The notes under the pieces were generated by a model. It was not told the DNA's origin. It was given only the letters and a program-made list of their open reading frames with translations, and made no database searches. A stretch of DNA of 64,000 bases from contig NZ_BSRG01000002.1 in NCBI RefSeq assembly GCF_040363165.1, positions 62,001 through 126,000 of the forward strand. The letters are read 5' to 3'. This DNA is from Thermus sp. LT1-2-5. GTDB taxonomy: Bacteria > Deinococcota > Deinococci > Deinococcales > Thermaceae. Of this stretch, positions 40,795 to 52,427 are shown one piece after another. A program made the translations under genes and the position numbers. The first letter of the stretch is position 1. Each line of letters starts with the position of its first letter.

Positions 40795-43700
40795 CTACCA
40801 CCGATAAAGGGCGCCCACGCTAAAGCGCACGCTCTCGCCACTTTCCACGCCTATGGAAAGACCCAGGGTAGGTGTAAGCTCGTATCCAAGCTGAAAAGCG
40901 ACCGTCTGGTAAGCACCTTCCCCCACCGGGAACCGGGAACTCAAGGAAAGGGTCAGTCTATCCTGGCGGTACTGGGCAAACACGCTTTGTGCTCCTCGCA
41001 GGTCTACCTCGTACCCCAAAAACAAATTTGGTGTTACGTATTTGCCCACCGAAAAGCGGGTATCCTCCAACTGCCCACCCTGGAACAGCGGCGCGCGTAT
41101 CTGGAATTGATCGAGTCCCAAGACCCGTCCAAGCTCCTGCTCCAGTTGACCCACAAGTAGGCTCTCCAACGCCGCACTCAAAACGGTTTGGGGTAAAGCA
41201 TCCAAAACCTGATTTAGATCCGGGGTACCCAGGATCAAAAGGGAATAGGCTTCCAGTTCGCTTAGCTCGGGCTCTGTGGTCAGCTTGGGATCCAAGCGAA
41301 GCTTTACCCGGCCATTTTCACGGAAAAAGCCCCCTTCTGCCTGAAGGTGCAAGACGTAGCCCCGTGCCTGGCCAGTGGCCCGAAGGGTGAACTCAGGCAG
41401 GATACCCAGGCTGGGACTAAAGCGTATGGCACTTCCTTCAGGCACAACGTTGAAAAGCACGTCCCACAAGCGGAAAGTGCCCCGAAGAGGACGGGCCTCT
41501 CCTGAAAGGTAGGGATCCTGGTAGGGCCCACCCAAGTACACCTCCCCACCTACCTCACCTTGAACCAAACTCTCCTGGACAAGAACGCCTCTTTCCGCAT
41601 ACAAACGAACGTTCTCAAACACCAAGGGAAGCGGCTGCGAAGGACCAGCCTCCTTCGGCCCCCTAGCCTCGTTTTCCCGAGCCGAAGAGAAGACGAGACG
41701 GGCACGCAATACCTCGGCATTAGCGGTCAGGTGGTAATTACCTCCTTCTTGGTACAAGAAGAAACCTTTCACGTCCAAGAGGCCCTCCTGCAAGTAAAGG
41801 CTAGGATAGGTCAGGGTCAATCGGCCATAACCAGCAAGACGTAACGGAAAAAGGGTTCCCTGGGCTTCTAACCCTCCCAGACGAACCTCCAAGAGACCTG
41901 TGGGGTAGCGGAAGACCACCTCCGCCGGGGTGGCCTCCTTGAGCCCGGGAAGGGACACCTCCCCCTTGGCGCTCACCCGGAAGTCTTCCAAGCGGCCCTC
42001 GAGGCCCAGCCTGGCCTGCCCCGGGAAGGGGGCCGTGAGGGTGAGCTCCCCTTCCGCCTTGGCCCCTCCATCCAGGGACAGGAGCCCCTCGGGCACGTAC
42101 CCGGCCACCGGGCCTAGCCGGAAGCGGAAGTCCTTGAAGCCCACCTGGAAGCTTTCTCCTTTCAGGCGCAGGCTCAGGCTCCCCGAGCCCTCGGGACGGT
42201 AGGGCTTGAGGGCCGGCACCACCTGGAGCACGGGGGTGAAGACCGTGTCCTTCAGGTTCAGGTAAAGGTCGCTTCCCTGGGGGCTCCAGTACCCCCCGCC
42301 CTCCCACACGCCCCGGCCCGCCAAGCGCAAGGCCTCCACCCACACCTTTCCCCCCTCGAGGCGGAAGGCCGCCCGTCCCCTAAGCTCATCCTCCCCACCC
42401 CGGAAGACCAGGCTCTCCCCCACCAAAACCCCTTCCCCCCGCCAAGGGTCAGCCAGGGGCACCCGGAGGCGCACCGCCCCCGTCCAGTAGGCCTCCCCCT
42501 CCAAGGGCCCCGCCACCGCGGCCAGGAGAAGGTGGAGGGGGAAGCCTCGAGGGCTTGCCGTAAGGTCCAGCCTTTCCCCTTCCAGGGCCACCCGGAAGGG
42601 GGTTTCCCCCAGGCGCCCTTCCCCAGAGAGGCCCCCCGGCCCCAGGCGCCCCTTGAAGCTCAAGGAAAGGCGCGTGCCCGCCACCTCCACCGCCCCCGAG
42701 ACCGCCCCCTCCGCCCCGCCCCCCTTCAGGGCGAGGCTTCCGGAAACCCGCCCCTTGAGGTAGGGGGTGTAGCGGCCCAGGAAGTCCTCCAGGGCCGCCT
42801 CCTGGAGGGTGAGGTCCAGGGCCAAGGGGAGGAGGGTCCCCTGGGCTTCCACCCGGCCCACACCCCCCGCCAAGACCCCCTCCACCCGAAGCCCCTCTCC
42901 CAAGATCCGGCCCTGGAAGCGGCTTTCCAGGGGGGGAAGGGGTAGGTCCACCCTAAGCTCGCCCCCGGGCGGGTAGGCGAGGCGACCCTCCAGGTAGGGC
43001 CCCGTAGCGGTGAGCTCAGCGGAGAGGAGGCGCCCCTCTAGGCGCACCTCCTGCTCCCCCGCCCGGTAGTCCAGGCGGTAGGCCCCGTCCAGGCCCACCT
43101 CTCCTCCAAGGCGCCCCGCCCCCGCCGCCCACCAGGGGAAGGCGGGGTGCTCCCCCTCTATCCCCACCTTGGCCCCTTCCCCCTGGAGGCGAAGGGCCAC
43201 GCCCCCCACCTCCAAGGCCAGGCCTCCCGAAACCTGGCCTTGGGCGTAGCGCAGGGCCCCGGTGCCCTCGGGGCTCGAGAGGGTGAGGGCGAGGCTTTCC
43301 AGGTCCAGCTCCCCCTCCAGGGGAAGCCCTACCCCCGGCACCCGGTAGGCCAGGAAAAGCCTCTTCCCCGCCCCCCGGGCGGCCACGCCCCCCGGGAGGA
43401 GGCCCCGGAGGAGGGTAGCCTCCCCCTGGGCCTCCCGCGCCACCAGGTCCAGGCCCAGACCCCCCAGGGTGAGCCGGGGCCAGGCCAAGGCCACCTCCTC
43501 CCCCAGCACCGTCCCCCGGAGCCGGGGAAGCCCTTCCCCCTCGAGGGCAACCCTCCCCTCGCGGAAGGCCACCTCCCCCCGCCAGGCCCCGTCCCAGGCC
43601 ACCTCCCCCTCGAGGTCCCCCCGGAGGCCAAGGCGCAACCCCTCCTTCCCGTACACCCCCGCCACCTGCGCCTCCCGGCCGAGGGCGGCGAGGCGCAGGT

Positions 43701-46700
43701 TAAGCCCCACCTCCCGCCAAGAACCCCCCACCTCCCCCCAAAGGCGCAAGGGGCCGTAAGCGAAGCCGGAAAGGGCCAGCTCCAGCCCCTCGGGCCCCAC
43801 CTCCCCCTTTACCCCTTCCCCCTGGAGGGCCACCCGGAAGCCCGGCAAGCCCTCCAGGGCCAAGGCCACCCCCCCATAGGCGTACCGCCCGGAAAGCCAA
43901 GGCCCGGGGTAGGTGCCCTCGGCCCAGAGCTCCCCAAGCCCCCGGGGCAAGGGGCCTTGGTAGCGGTAGGCCAGGCGGAAGGGGGCAAGCTCCAGCCGCC
44001 CCGTCAGGGGAAGCCCCTCCCCCACAAGGTCCAAGCCCTCCCCCCGGCCCACCAGCCGTACCCCGCCATAGGGGCTTTCCACCGCCCCCTCCCCCCACCA
44101 CGCCCCCAGGTACCCGGCCTCGGCCCGGTAGCGGTACGCCCCCCGGAAGGAAACCTCCCGGTAGCCCAAGCCCAAGGCCACCTCGCCCTCCAGGCCCGCA
44201 CAGGCCCCCAAGGGCCTAGGCAGGCAGAAGCGCCCTTCACCCCCGCCCCAAAGCGCCCCCTCCCCCCGAAGGGCAAACCGCCCCGACCCTAGGTCCACCT
44301 CGCCCCGCACCCCCCCTTCGGGAAGGGGGTAGGCCACCTGGAGCCGCCCGGAGAGGGCCTCCTGGTACCGCACCTCCCCCAGCACCCTGGGCCCGAGGAA
44401 CGAGAGGGCAAGCCCCTCCGCCCCGTACGACCCCCGGAACGCCTCCCCATAGGCCTCCCCCTGGAACTCCGCCCGCAAGGGAGAAAGCCAGGCCCGCCCC
44501 GCCACCTCCCCTTCCGGCCTGAGGAGCCGGAAGGCCAAAGGACCCTGCCAAGGGCCCTCCCCTTCCGCCACCAGCCGGGCGGGCAGGCCAAAGGGCGTGA
44601 GGTCCAGGTCCGCCTCCAGGGAAAGCCGCTCCCCCGCAAGCCTAAGCCGTAAGCCCGAGGCCTCGGCGGAAAGCGCAAGCCCCCCCAGGGAAAACCCTTC
44701 CTGGGCGAAGCGGAAGGGAAGGCCCGCCCCCTCCCCCGCCAGAACCCCCTCCCCCGCAAGCCGGGGGGCGAGGAGGGTGCCCCCAAGCCGGGCCGCGGCG
44801 GCCAGGTGCGCCTTCCCCACCTCCAGGGCGTAGCGGGCGGCACCGGAAAGGGCAAGCCCCGAAACCTCCCCCTCCGCCGCCAGGCGCCCGGGAAGCCCCT
44901 CCCCCTGAAGGCGGAAGCGCAAGGGACCTTCCCCTTGGGCAAGGAGGGTAAGGCCCTTCCTCGAGGCCCGCAGCCACCCCACGTACCCCTCCTTCCCGTA
45001 GCCCAGGTCCGCCTCCAGGAGGAACCCCGCCACCTCCCCCCGCCCCCGGGCGAAGAGGCTTAGCCCCTCCCCATAGGCCACCCCCAGGGCCAGGGGGGCC
45101 TGCCACCGGACCTCCACCCTCCCTCCTTCCCCCGAAAGCCGCAAAGGACCCTCCTGGACCAAATACCGGAGGCTCCGCAGCGAGCCCTCCCCCCAGTACC
45201 TCGTCCCTTCCCAGGAAAGGGCGAGCTCTCCCTCGGCGTAGGAGGAGGCGTGGCGCACCCTCCCTTCCCCCTTAAGCCCGAAGAGGTCCAGGGTGGCCTC
45301 GAGGCCCGTCTCCCCCAGGGCCTCCTCCCGGTAAAGCCCCCGCACCCTAAGGGCGCTTAAGGGGCCCTGGAGGCTCAGATCCAGGCCCCGGTAGCGGAAG
45401 GCGGCCTCCACCCCCTCCCGGTCCAACCGCCCTCCGCCCACCAACGCCCCAAGGCCCCGAAGCGCCCCCACCCCGGCCTCCCAGGCGAGGCCCACCCCCC
45501 GCTTGGGCAGCCACAGGCTAAGCTCCCCATCCTGGTAGGCCAGGGCCAAGGGCTCCTTCCCATAGGCGAGGCGCGCCTCCGCCCTCCCCCTGCCGTCCAG
45601 GCCCACCTCCCCCTCCACCCGCCCCGTCAGGGCCAAACCGAAGGCTTCTGCCCAGGGGGCCACCTCCTCCAGGGCAAGGCGCACCCGCCCCTTCTCCAGG
45701 GCCACCTCCCCCCCGGGGTAGCGCAGGGCGAGGGCGAGGCCCTCCCCGTACCGCCCCTCCCAGGCGAAGGGAACCCCGGCGAAGCGCCCCTCCCCCTCCA
45801 GACGCAGGCGAAGCCCCTCCCCCTGGAAGACCCCCCTCACCTCCCCCTCCCGCCCCAAGGCGCGGAAGGGCAGGGCCAGGCTCCCCTGGTAGGCGAGGCC
45901 CTCCCCCGCAAGGCGCACGGGACCCTCCAGGGCATAGCGCACGCCTCCTTCCCGCCACACCCGGCCCCGGAAGGGCAAGGGGTCCAGGTAGGGGAGCCGG
46001 GCCTCCCCCTGGACCTCCAGGGCCAAGGCCTCCCAGCTACCCTCCCCCGAGGCCTCCCCGCGGACCTCCACCCCGCCTTGGCGGTAGTGGGCCTTCAGGG
46101 CGAGGCGGTAGCCCGAGGGGGAAACCTCCCCCTCGCCCTCCCCATAGGGCCCGAGGAGGCGCACCCTTGCCCGAAGAAGTCCTTCCCCTTGCAAAAGGGC
46201 CTCCCCATAGGGGCTTTCCAGGCGGAGCCTCCCCCCTTGGGTGCCCCAGGTGCCCGTGGCCCTTAAGGGGAGGCCCCAAGGGGATAGGTCCAGCCCCTCC
46301 GCCTGGAGGAGGAGCCGAAGCCCCCCCTCGTACCCCCCCAGGAGCCGAAGCCCCGGGGCCCTCCCCTCAAGCCGAAAGCCCGCCCCCCGCCCCGAGAAGG
46401 CCAAGGCCAAGCCCCCCTTGGGGAAGAAGGCCTCCCCCCGGTAGGCCAGGGCCAGGAGGTCCACCGCTCCTGCCAGCCTCCCTTCCCCCAAAAGGGGCGC
46501 CGCTCCCCTTCCCCAAAGGCGCACCGCCCGCCAGGGCCCCTTCCCTTCCAAGGTCCCGTAGGGGGTGGCGAGGCGCACCGCCCCCCCCTCCAGGTCCCCC
46601 TCCGCCCAAAGGCGGCCCTCCACCCCCCGGTAGCGGAAGGGGAGGTCCAGGCGGAAGGGGTACCGCCCCCGAAGCCCCACCTCCCCCACCCCCGCCACCC

Positions 46701-48807
46701 GGAGGGCCTCCCGGTCCAGGGCGAAGGCGAGGGGAGGGAGGCGAAGCCCCTCGGGAAGGGGGGGCGTGAGGTGGCCCTTTAGGCGGAGCTCAGGGTAAAC
46801 CTCCCCTTCCCCCTCCACATACCCCCCCAGGCGGAGGAAAAGCCGCCTCCCCGCCCCCAAGAACCACCCCTCTATCCCGTAAGGGGTCTTTACCTGGGCG
46901 AAGCCGGAAAAGCTCCCATCGTAGGCGAGGTCCGCCCGCAGGGCCAAGGGCCCCAAGGCCGCCTCCCCCTTGAGGCTTAGGGCCTCCCGGTAAGCCAGCA
47001 GGAGCCCTCCGGCCCGAAGCCATAGGCCCGGCCCCGGGTCGTAAGCCCCCCTGAAGGGAAGCGCCCCCAAGGGGGTTTTGAGCCTCCCGGAAAGCTCCGC
47101 CCCAAGCCGGCGCAAGGAGGCCTCCGCCTCGAGGTACCGCCCCTCCGCCCGAAGCCGCCCCCCCAGGGCCCCCTCCCGGTAGAAGGCCTCGCCGTAAAGG
47201 CGCACCTCGTCCAGCGCCCGCACGGGAAGCCCAAGGAGGCGCAAAGCGAGCACCCCCCTTCGGTACGTCCCCTCCCCGTAGGGGCTTTGGAAGCGGAAGC
47301 CCGAGGCCTCCTGCGCCACCGCCACGGGGAAGGCGGCATAGGGGGAGGCGTAGCGGAGGAGGGCGGAAAGCCTACCCTCCCTCAGGCGGCCTTCCCCCTC
47401 GAGGCTGCCCACCGCCAGGGGCGTGGGGGAAAGGGAAAGGGCCAGGTCGCTCCAGGGGCCCGACAGGGCCAAGGGCCCAAGCCGTCCATAGACCCGCCCC
47501 CCCTCCCCCTGCACCTCCCCGGAAAGGTCCAAGGGGGCAAAGAGGGGAAGGCGCACCCCAGGGCTTCTGACCTGGGCCCGGTAGCGCCCTTCCTCCAGGG
47601 CCAAGGCCACCTCCGCCTTGCCCTCCAAGGGCCTGGGCCAGGCCAAGACCCCCCCGCCCACAAGGCGGCTCCCCTCCCCCCGAAAGGCCAGGCGGCTTGC
47701 CAGGCTATCCCTGAAGGCCACCCGGTAGCCCCTTCCCTCCAGGGCGAAGTCCAGGCGGTAGGTCCGGTCAAAAAGCCGCCCCTCCGCCTCCGCCGCCAAG
47801 GAGAAGACCCGGTCAAAGCCAAGCTGCCCCCGGTGGCGGAAGGGTTCCCCTAAAAACCGCCCTTCCCCTTGGAACTCCCCCTTCAGCCTGAGCTCCGCCC
47901 AGCCTTCCCCCTCCAGGACCAGCGCCCCCTCCCCCTCCACGGGGAGGGAAAGGCCGAAGTGCCGCGCCAAGGCGGGAAGCTTGGGCCTGCCCTCCAGGCG
48001 GAAGCGGTAGCGCTCCCCCTTGAGGTCCACCTCCGCCGCCGCCCATAGGGGCCCCTCGAGGCCCCTGCCCCGAAGGCGCGCCGTCACCCGGTCCCCCTGA
48101 AGGCGGATGGGGCCTTCCACCTGGGCCAGGGAAAAGCCCACGAGCTCCACCAGCCCCCCCTCCACCTGGGCCTCCCCCTCCGGGCCCTGAGGGCCCAGCC
48201 GCAAGACCCCAAAGAGCCTTCCCCCCTTGAGTCCCTGGTAGAAGAAGGAAAGCCCCGAAACCTCCCCCCTATAGCGCACCTCCCAAGCAGAAAGGTCCTG
48301 GGCCAAGGCCCTCGCCTCTCCCCGAAAGCTCCCGCCGGGAAGCCGTGCCAGGAAGCGGTAGGGGTTTTCCCCCACGAGGGTAAGGCGCAAAGGGGGAAGG
48401 AAAAGCCTTTTCCCCTGGGGGAGCTCCACCTCGGCGTCCTCCAGGACCAGGCTCCGGAAGACCACCTTAAGGGCGGGCGGGGGGCCTGGTTTTTCCGGGA
48501 AGAGGGCCTCCCAGGTGGGCTTAAGCCGGGCGCCCCTCAGGGTGAGGCTTAGGGGAAGCTCCCGGCGCAAAAGCCCCAGGAGGTCATAGCGGAGCCCCAC
48601 CTCCTCCGCCTCCAAAAAGAGCCCCTCCCCCTGAAGCCTCACCCCCCGCAGGGTGAGGCCCAAGAGGAGGTGGCCCCGCACCTCCTCCACCTGTCCCGAA
48701 AACCCCCCCAGGGCCAGGCCCCGGAGCACCGCCCTCTTCAGAAGGGGTGGCCAGGCGAGGAGGCCGAGGAGGAGGACCAGGAGAAGGAGGAAAAGCCCCC
48801 GCCGCAT
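40795..48807 (-). CDS. Giant TamB-like translocation and assembly module protein
   Basis: The protein has about 2670 residues, twice E. coli TamB. An N-terminal membrane helix (about 3-20) is followed by a very long, repetitive beta-strand region with short patterns such as LEGEG, LRLxGEG and ALxGxAEV every 15-20 residues, typical of a bridge-like beta-taco that may carry lipids. The last ~370 residues are the conserved C-terminal DUF490 domain (e.g. [17 protein letters not shown] and [18 protein letters not shown]). TATGCT ends 7 nt before ATG 48807; ATG 48819 is an alternative. Base composition changes sharply at about 41900. Confidence 0.9.
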   Translation of the reverse strand: MRRGLFLLLLVLLLGLLAWPPLLKRAVLRGLALGGFSGQVEEVRGHLLLGLTLRGVRLQGEGLFLEAEEVGLRYDLLGLLRRELPLSLTLRGARLKPTWEALFPEKPGPPPALKVVFRSLVLEDAEVELPQGKRLFLPPLRLTLVGENPYRFLARLPGGSFRGEARALAQDLSAWEVRYRGEVSGLSFFYQGLKGGRLFGVLRLGPQGPEGEAQVEGGLVELVGFSLAQVEGPIRLQGDRVTARLRGRGLEGPLWAAAEVDLKGERYRFRLEGRPKLPALARHFGLSLPVEGEGALVLEGEGWAELRLKGEFQGEGRFLGEPFRHRGQLGFDRVFSLAAEAEGRLFDRTYRLDFALEGRGYRVAFRDSLASRLAFRGEGSRLVGGGVLAWPRPLEGKAEVALALEEGRYRAQVRSPGVRLPLFAPLDLSGEVQGEGGRVYGRLGPLALSGPWSDLALSLSPTPLAVGSLEGEGRLREGRLSALLRYASPYAAFPVAVAQEASGFRFQSPYGEGTYRRGVLALRLLGLPVRALDEVRLYGEAFYREGALGGRLRAEGRYLEAEASLRRLGAELSGRLKTPLGALPFRGAYDPGPGLWLRAGGLLLAYREALSLKGEAALGPLALRADLAYDGSFSGFAQVKTPYGIEGWFLGAGRRLFLRLGGYVEGEGEVYPELRLKGHLTPPLPEGLRLPPLAFALDREALRVAGVGEVGLRGRYPFRLDLPFRYRGVEGRLWAEGDLEGGAVRLATPYGTLEGKGPWRAVRLWGRGAAPLLGEGRLAGAVDLLALAYRGEAFFPKGGLALAFSGRGAGFRLEGRAPGLRLLGGYEGGLRLLLQAEGLDLSPWGLPLRATGTWGTQGGRLRLESPYGEALLQGEGLLRARVRLLGPYGEGEGEVSPSGYRLALKAHYRQGGVEVRGEASGEGSWEALALEVQGEARLPYLDPLPFRGRVWREGGVRYALEGPVRLAGEGLAYQGSLALPFRALGREGEVRGVFQGEGLRLRLEGEGRFAGVPFAWEGRYGEGLALALRYPGGEVALEKGRVRLALEEVAPWAEAFGLALTGRVEGEVGLDGRGRAEARLAYGKEPLALAYQDGELSLWLPKRGVGLAWEAGVGALRGLGALVGGGRLDREGVEAAFRYRGLDLSLQGPLSALRVRGLYREEALGETGLEATLDLFGLKGEGRVRHASSYAEGELALSWEGTRYWGEGSLRSLRYLVQEGPLRLSGEGGRVEVRWQAPLALGVAYGEGLSLFARGRGEVAGFLLEADLGYGKEGYVGWLRASRKGLTLLAQGEGPLRFRLQGEGLPGRLAAEGEVSGLALSGAARYALEVGKAHLAAAARLGGTLLAPRLAGEGVLAGEGAGLPFRFAQEGFSLGGLALSAEASGLRLRLAGERLSLEADLDLTPFGLPARLVAEGEGPWQGPLAFRLLRPEGEVAGRAWLSPLRAEFQGEAYGEAFRGSYGAEGLALSFLGPRVLGEVRYQEALSGRLQVAYPLPEGGVRGEVDLGSGRFALRGEGALWGGGEGRFCLPRPLGACAGLEGEVALGLGYREVSFRGAYRYRAEAGYLGAWWGEGAVESPYGGVRLVGRGEGLDLVGEGLPLTGRLELAPFRLAYRYQGPLPRGLGELWAEGTYPGPWLSGRYAYGGVALALEGLPGFRVALQGEGVKGEVGPEGLELALSGFAYGPLRLWGEVGGSWREVGLNLRLAALGREAQVAGVYGKEGLRLGLRGDLEGEVAWDGAWRGEVAFREGRVALEGEGLPRLRGTVLGEEVALAWPRLTLGGLGLDLVAREAQGEATLLRGLLPGGVAARGAGKRLFLAYRVPGVGLPLEGELDLESLALTLSSPEGTGALRYAQGQVSGGLALEVGGVALRLQGEGAKVGIEGEHPAFPWWAAGAGRLGGEVGLDGAYRLDYRAGEQEVRLEGRLLSAELTATGPYLEGRLAYPPGGELRVDLPLPPLESRFQGRILGEGLRVEGVLAGGVGRVEAQGTLLPLALDLTLQEAALEDFLGRYTPYLKGRVSGSLALKGGGAEGAVSGAVEVAGTRLSLSFKGRLGPGGLSGEGRLGETPFRVALEGERLDLTASPRGFPLHLLLAAVAGPLEGEAYWTGAVRLRVPLADPWRGEGVLVGESLVFRGGEDELRGRAAFRLEGGKVWVEALRLAGRGVWEGGGYWSPQGSDLYLNLKDTVFTPVLQVVPALKPYRPEGSGSLSLRLKGESFQVGFKDFRFRLGPVAGYVPEGLLSLDGGAKAEGELTLTAPFPGQARLGLEGRLEDFRVSAKGEVSLPGLKEATPAEVVFRYPTGLLEVRLGGLEAQGTLFPLRLAGYGRLTLTYPSLYLQEGLLDVKGFFLYQEGGNYHLTANAEVLRARLVFSSARENEARGPKEAGPSQPLPLVFENVRLYAERGVLVQESLVQGEVGGEVYLGGPYQDPYLSGEARPLRGTFRLWDVLFNVVPEGSAIRFSPSLGILPEFTLRATGQARGYVLHLQAEGGFFRENGRVKLRLDPKLTTEPELSELEAYSLLILGTPDLNQVLDALPQTVLSAALESLLVGQLEQELGRVLGLDQFQIRAPLFQGGQLEDTRFSVGKYVTPNLFLGYEVDLRGAQSVFAQYRQDRLTLSLSSRFPVGEGAYQTVAFQLGYELTPTLGLSIGVESGESVRFSVGALYRW

Positions 48808-48855
48808 CTCCCTAAGCATAGGGAAAGGAGATGAAAACCGCGTGGCAGGGCGGGT

Positions 48856-48861
48856 TAAAAT
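48856..48861 (+). promoter_or_regulatory. Leaderless -10 box of the acylphosphatase gene
   Basis: TAAAAT ends 6 nt before ATG 48868. The divergent TamB promoter lies within 40 bp. Confidence 0.6.
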
Positions 48862-48867
48862 GCCCTC

Positions 48868-49134
48868 ATGCCGCGCCTGGTGGCCTTGGTGAAGGGAAGG
48901 GTGCAAGGGGTGGGGTATCGGGCCTTTGCCCAGAAGAAGGCCCTGGAACTGGGGCTTTCCGGCTATGCGGAAAACCTGCCCGACGGCCGGGTGGAGGTGG
49001 TGGCGGAAGGCCCCGAGGAGGACCTTAAGGCCTTCTTGCACCACCTCAAGCAAGGCCCCCGCCTGGCCCGGGTGGAGGAGGTGGAGGTGCAGTGGGCCGA
49101 GGAAACCGGGCTAAAGGGGTTTTACGTGTACTGA
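48868..49134 (+). CDS. acyP: Acylphosphatase
   Basis: The 88-residue protein has the complete acylphosphatase signature: [13 protein letters not shown] with the catalytic arginine and [17 protein letters not shown] with the catalytic asparagine. It hydrolyses acyl phosphates. It overlaps the convergent hflX end by 13 nt. Confidence 0.96.
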   Translation: MPRLVALVKGRVQGVGYRAFAQKKALELGLSGYAENLPDGRVEVVAEGPEEDLKAFLHHLKQGPRLARVEEVEVQWAEETGLKGFYVY

Positions 49135-50771
49135 GCCCAGGCCTGGGGCTTGGCCCCGGCGCGGAGGAGGGCCTCCGCCAGAACCCCCTTAAGCTCGGGA
49201 AGCCCCGTGCCCTTCAGGGCGGAAACCGGCACCCCGCCAAGCCGCTCCTGGAGGTAGTAGACGTCGTAAGGGGCGGCCCGGTCCACCTTGGAAAGGGCCA
49301 GGACCCGGGGGGCCTCCACCCCGAGCTCCCGGAGGAGGGCCTCCACCACCCGGTGCCGCTCCAAGGCCCCCTCCTCCGAGGCGTCCAGGACGTGGACCAG
49401 GAGGTCCGCCTCCCGCACCTCCTCGAGGGTGGCCCGGAAGGCGGTGAGGAGCTCCTCCGGCATGTGGCGGATGAAGCCCACGGTGTCGGTGAAGAGCACC
49501 TCCCCCACCCCCGGCAAAAAGCCCCGGCGGGTGAGGGGCCTCAGGGTGGCGAAGAGCTTGTCCTCCCCCGGCTCCCCGCCCCGGGCCAGGGCCTGGAGCA
49601 GGGTGGTCTTGCCAGCGTTGGTGTAGCCCACCACGGCGATGAGGGGCACCCCCCGGCGCTTCCGTTGCCGGCGCGCCTCCTCCCGCCTTTTGGCGTACTC
49701 CTCCAGCTTGCGGCTTAGGTGGGCAATGCGCTCCTGGAGGCGCCTCCGGTCCACCTCCAGCTTGGTTTCGCCGGGGCCCCGGGTGCCGATGCCGCCCCCG
49801 AGGCGGCTCAGCTCCTTCCCCTTCCCCACCAAGCGGGGGAGGAGGTACTTGAGCTGGGCCAACTCCACCTGGGCCTGGGCCTCCGGGGTCTTGGCGTGCA
49901 GGGCGAAGATGTCCAGGATGAGCTGGGTGCGGTCCAGGACCTTAAGCCCCGTGGCCCGTTCTATCTCCCGGGCCTGGGCGGGGGAAAGCTCCAGGCCGAA
50001 AATGAGGGTGGAGGCGTTTTCGTGGTAGGCGAGGCTCTTTAGCTCCTCCAGCTTGCCCAGGCCCACCAGGTACCGGGGGTCGAGGTGCTTGCGAAAGACG
50101 AGCAGGCGCTTCACCGGCACCCCCCCAGCGGTGCGGGTGAGCTCAGCGAGCTCCTGGAGGGCGGCCTCCGCCTCGGGGCCCTCCCCCAGATCCACCCCCA
50201 CCAAGATGGCCCTTTCCCCGCTTCCGTCCTGGAGTTCCCGCACCCGGGCCTGCCGGGCCAGCTCCTCCTCCAAGGCCTCCACCTCCTTGCGGTGGTCCAG
50301 GTCCAGGTACTGGAAGTAAGGCCTGGGGGGCAGGATGCGCCAGTCCTCCTCCAAAGCCTTGGGGGGAGAGAGGAAGGCCAGGTGGAGGGTGTGGGGCCTT
50401 CCCTCCGCCACCTCGAGGGCGGCCATGCTGTCCAGGCGGTGCAGGAAAAGCACGGAAAGGTCGGGCCGGGAAAGCCCCCCGGGGGAGAGGTGGGTGTGGA
50501 GGAGGCGGAAGCCGGAAAGCCTGCGCTCCGCCCTCGCCCCCTCGGGGATGGGGAGCTCCTTGGCGTCCCCCACCCCCACCCGCACCACCCGGCCCTCCCG
50601 GTCCAAAAGAAGGCTCAAGGGCCTTCCCACCTCAGCCGAAAGCTGGGCCAGGGCCTGGGCCAGCTCGGGGGTGATGACCCGCTCCGGGGGCACCCGGCGG
50701 CGGTAGAGGTTGGACAGCTTTTTAAGCTCGCTCTTCTTGAGCCCTTCCGTCCTGCCGAAGATCTTCTCCAA
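49122..50771 (-). CDS. hflX: Ribosome-associated GTPase HflX
   Basis: The 549-residue protein has the HflX N-terminal domain, the glycine-rich linker [16 protein letters not shown] and a GTPase domain: G1 [10 protein letters not shown]3 [10 protein letters not shown] and G4 SKVD. HflX splits stalled ribosomes after heat stress. The N-terminal ~180-residue extension is larger than in E. coli but usual for Thermus relatives. The start is TTG 50771, 9 nt after a TATACT box, which is an unusual spacing and codon. Confidence 0.94.
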   Translation of the reverse strand: MEKIFGRTEGLKKSELKKLSNLYRRRVPPERVITPELAQALAQLSAEVGRPLSLLLDREGRVVRVGVGDAKELPIPEGARAERRLSGFRLLHTHLSPGGLSRPDLSVLFLHRLDSMAALEVAEGRPHTLHLAFLSPPKALEEDWRILPPRPYFQYLDLDHRKEVEALEEELARQARVRELQDGSGERAILVGVDLGEGPEAEAALQELAELTRTAGGVPVKRLLVFRKHLDPRYLVGLGKLEELKSLAYHENASTLIFGLELSPAQAREIERATGLKVLDRTQLILDIFALHAKTPEAQAQVELAQLKYLLPRLVGKGKELSRLGGGIGTRGPGETKLEVDRRRLQERIAHLSRKLEEYAKRREEARRQRKRRGVPLIAVVGYTNAGKTTLLQALARGGEPGEDKLFATLRPLTRRGFLPGVGEVLFTDTVGFIRHMPEELLTAFRATLEEVREADLLVHVLDASEEGALERHRVVEALLRELGVEAPRVLALSKVDRAAPYDVYYLQERLGGVPVSALKGTGLPELKGVLAEALLRAGAKPQAWAQYT

Positions 50772-50821
50772 TGCCCCTTCAGTATAGCAAAAAGGAAGCC
50801 CTCGAGCGTAAAGTGGGGCCC

Positions 50822-51391
50822 GTGCGCTGGCTCCTCCTCGCCCTCTTCCTCCTCCCCGCCTGGGCCAAGGAGGGCTACGCCTTCCTGGTGGTCCTGGGGG
50901 CGGCCCAGTACGGGGGCAGGCCCTCCCCCGCCCTGGAGCGCCGCCTCGAGGCCGCCCTCACCCTCTACCGTAAGGGCCTCGCCCCCCGCATCGCCGTGGC
51001 CGGGGGAAAGGCCCCGGGGGACACCTGGAGCGAGGGGGAGGTGGGTTGCCGCTACCTGGCCCGGCGAGGGGTGCCCCGGGAAGCCCTCCTTTGCGAAACC
51101 CAAAGCCAAAACACCTACGAGAACCTCCTCTTCCTCAGGCCCCACCTCCAGGGCCCTGTCCTCCTCATCACCGACGCCCCCCACCTCCCCCGGGCCCTCT
51201 TCCTGGCCCGGCTTCTGGGGTTAGAAGCGGCGGGCTACCCCGTCCCCGGACCCTATCCCTTGGGCTACTGGGTGCGGGAAGCCCTCTACCGGCTTTGGCT
51301 TTACCTGGGCCTAAGGCCCCTTCCCCGGGAGCTCAAGCCCCCTCCTCCAAACGTTTCAAGGACTCCAGATATCCCTCCAAAAGGCCCCTGA
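50822..51391 (+). CDS. YdcF-like (DUF218) envelope protein
   Basis: The 189-residue protein has a short signal sequence (MRWLLLALFLLPAWA) and the DUF218 fold with VVLGAAQYGGRPSPALERRL, SQNTYEN (the conserved S-x-N-T-x-E-N) and ITDAPHLPRA. Family members are linked to envelope or polysaccharide metabolism. GTG 50822 follows TAAAGT by 7 nt; the ATG at 50771 would put the signal in the interior. Its last 59 nt overlap the convergent divIVA gene. Confidence 0.82.
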   Translation: MRWLLLALFLLPAWAKEGYAFLVVLGAAQYGGRPSPALERRLEAALTLYRKGLAPRIAVAGGKAPGDTWSEGEVGCRYLARRGVPREALLCETQSQNTYENLLFLRPHLQGPVLLITDAPHLPRALFLARLLGLEAAGYPVPGPYPLGYWVREALYRLWLYLGLRPLPRELKPPPPNVSRTPDIPPKGP

Positions 51392-51785
51392 ACTGGGTCA
51401 GGAAGAGGGCCTTCTCCCGCTTGGCCCGCTCGATTTCCCCGCGGATGCGCTTTAGCTCCTCCGCCGCTTCCCGCACCACCTGCTCTTTGGCCGCCTGGGC
51501 CTCCTTGCGGATGAGCTCCGCCTCCTTCTCCGCCTGGGCCTTGAGCTCACGGGCGATCCTCTCCGCCGCTACCACCGCCCGCCGCAGCTCCCCTTCCGCC
51601 TCCTTTAGCCGGGCGGCCTCCTCCTCCAGGGAGCGCACCCGCTCCCTCAGGGCCTCGTTCTCCTGGATGAGGGCCTCCATCACCTCCGCCACCCGGGCCA
51701 GATAGCCCCGCACCGCCTCCTTCTGGTAGCCGCGAAGCCCCGTGGGGAACTCCTGGTAGCGGACGTCCAAGGGGGTGAGATCCAT
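51333..51785 (-). CDS. divIVA: DivIVA-domain coiled-coil protein
   Basis: The 150-residue protein begins with the DivIVA lipid-binding motif region (LTPLDVRYQEFPTGLRGYQKEAV), then a long coiled coil (about 35-145) rich in E, A, R and K. DivIVA marks curved membranes and division sites. It is just downstream of the yggS gene on the same strand (6-nt gap), a neighbourhood common in Gram-positives and Thermus. Confidence 0.92.
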   Translation of the reverse strand: MDLTPLDVRYQEFPTGLRGYQKEAVRGYLARVAEVMEALIQENEALRERVRSLEEEAARLKEAEGELRRAVVAAERIARELKAQAEKEAELIRKEAQAAKEQVVREAAEELKRIRGEIERAKREKALFLTQFRGLLEGYLESLKRLEEGA

Positions 51786-51791
51786 GTGTCC

Positions 51792-52427
51792 CTAGTCTAC
51801 AAAAAGGGCCCGCCCGATCCGCACCAACGTGGCCCCCTCCTCCACCGCAAAGACGTAATCGTCGGACATGCCCATGGAGCGCTCGGGGAGGCCGTAGCGG
51901 TCGGCGAGCTCCGAAAGCCTCTTGAAGATGGGGCGCACCACCCCTTCAGGGCCCACGGGGGGCACGGTCATGAAGCCCAGGACCTCGAGGTGGGGCATCT
52001 CCCGCACCCGGGCGAGGAGTTCGGGAAGCTCCTCCTCCAAGACCCCGTGCTTCTGGGGCTCCCGCCCCAGGTTCACCTCCACCAGCACCCGAAGCCGCTT
52101 TCCCGCCTTGGCCCCCACCCCTTCCAAGGCCTCGGCCAGGCGCAGGGAGTCCAGGGAGTGGATGAGGGCGAAGCGGGGGGCGAACTTGGCCTTGTTGCGC
52201 TGCAGGTGGCCCACCAGGTGCCACTCCGCCCTGAGGGCCTCCATCTTCTTCAAGGCCTCCTGCACCCGGCTTTCCCCCAAGGGGAAGGCCCCGTAGCGGA
52301 GGACCTTCTCCCGGATCTCCTCCGGGGTGCGCCCCTTGGTCACCGCCACCAACCGCACCTCCTCCGGCCTCCGCCCGGAACGCTGGCAGGCGGCGGCGAT
52401 GCGCTCCAGGACCTCGGGAAGCCCCAT
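51792..52427 (-). CDS. YggS-family PLP homeostasis protein
   Basis: The 211-residue alanine-racemase-like barrel lacks the second domain. The PLP lysine is in LVAVTKGRTPE (about residue 31), and HLVGHLQRNK and MGMSDDYVFAVEEGATLVRIG complete the family pattern. It buffers pyridoxal phosphate in the cytoplasm. It starts one base after the purine nucleoside phosphorylase stop, so pnp, yggS and divIVA form one operon. Confidence 0.94.
   Translation of the reverse strand: MGLPEVLERIAAACQRSGRRPEEVRLVAVTKGRTPEEIREKVLRYGAFPLGESRVQEALKKMEALRAEWHLVGHLQRNKAKFAPRFALIHSLDSLRLAEALEGVGAKAGKRLRVLVEVNLGREPQKHGVLEEELPELLARVREMPHLEVLGFMTVPPVGPEGVVRPIFKRLSELADRYGLPERSMGMSDDYVFAVEEGATLVRIGRALFVD

Noticed and set aside
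43147..44292. Long plus-strand frames within the TamB gene
   Set aside because: All are antisense to the repetitive beta-taco region, which remains open on several frames because of its GC-rich simple codons.
48808..49053. N-terminal extension of the TamB gene up to 49053
   Set aside because: It would cover the acylphosphatase gene and place the membrane anchor inside the protein. A leaderless start fits at 48807.
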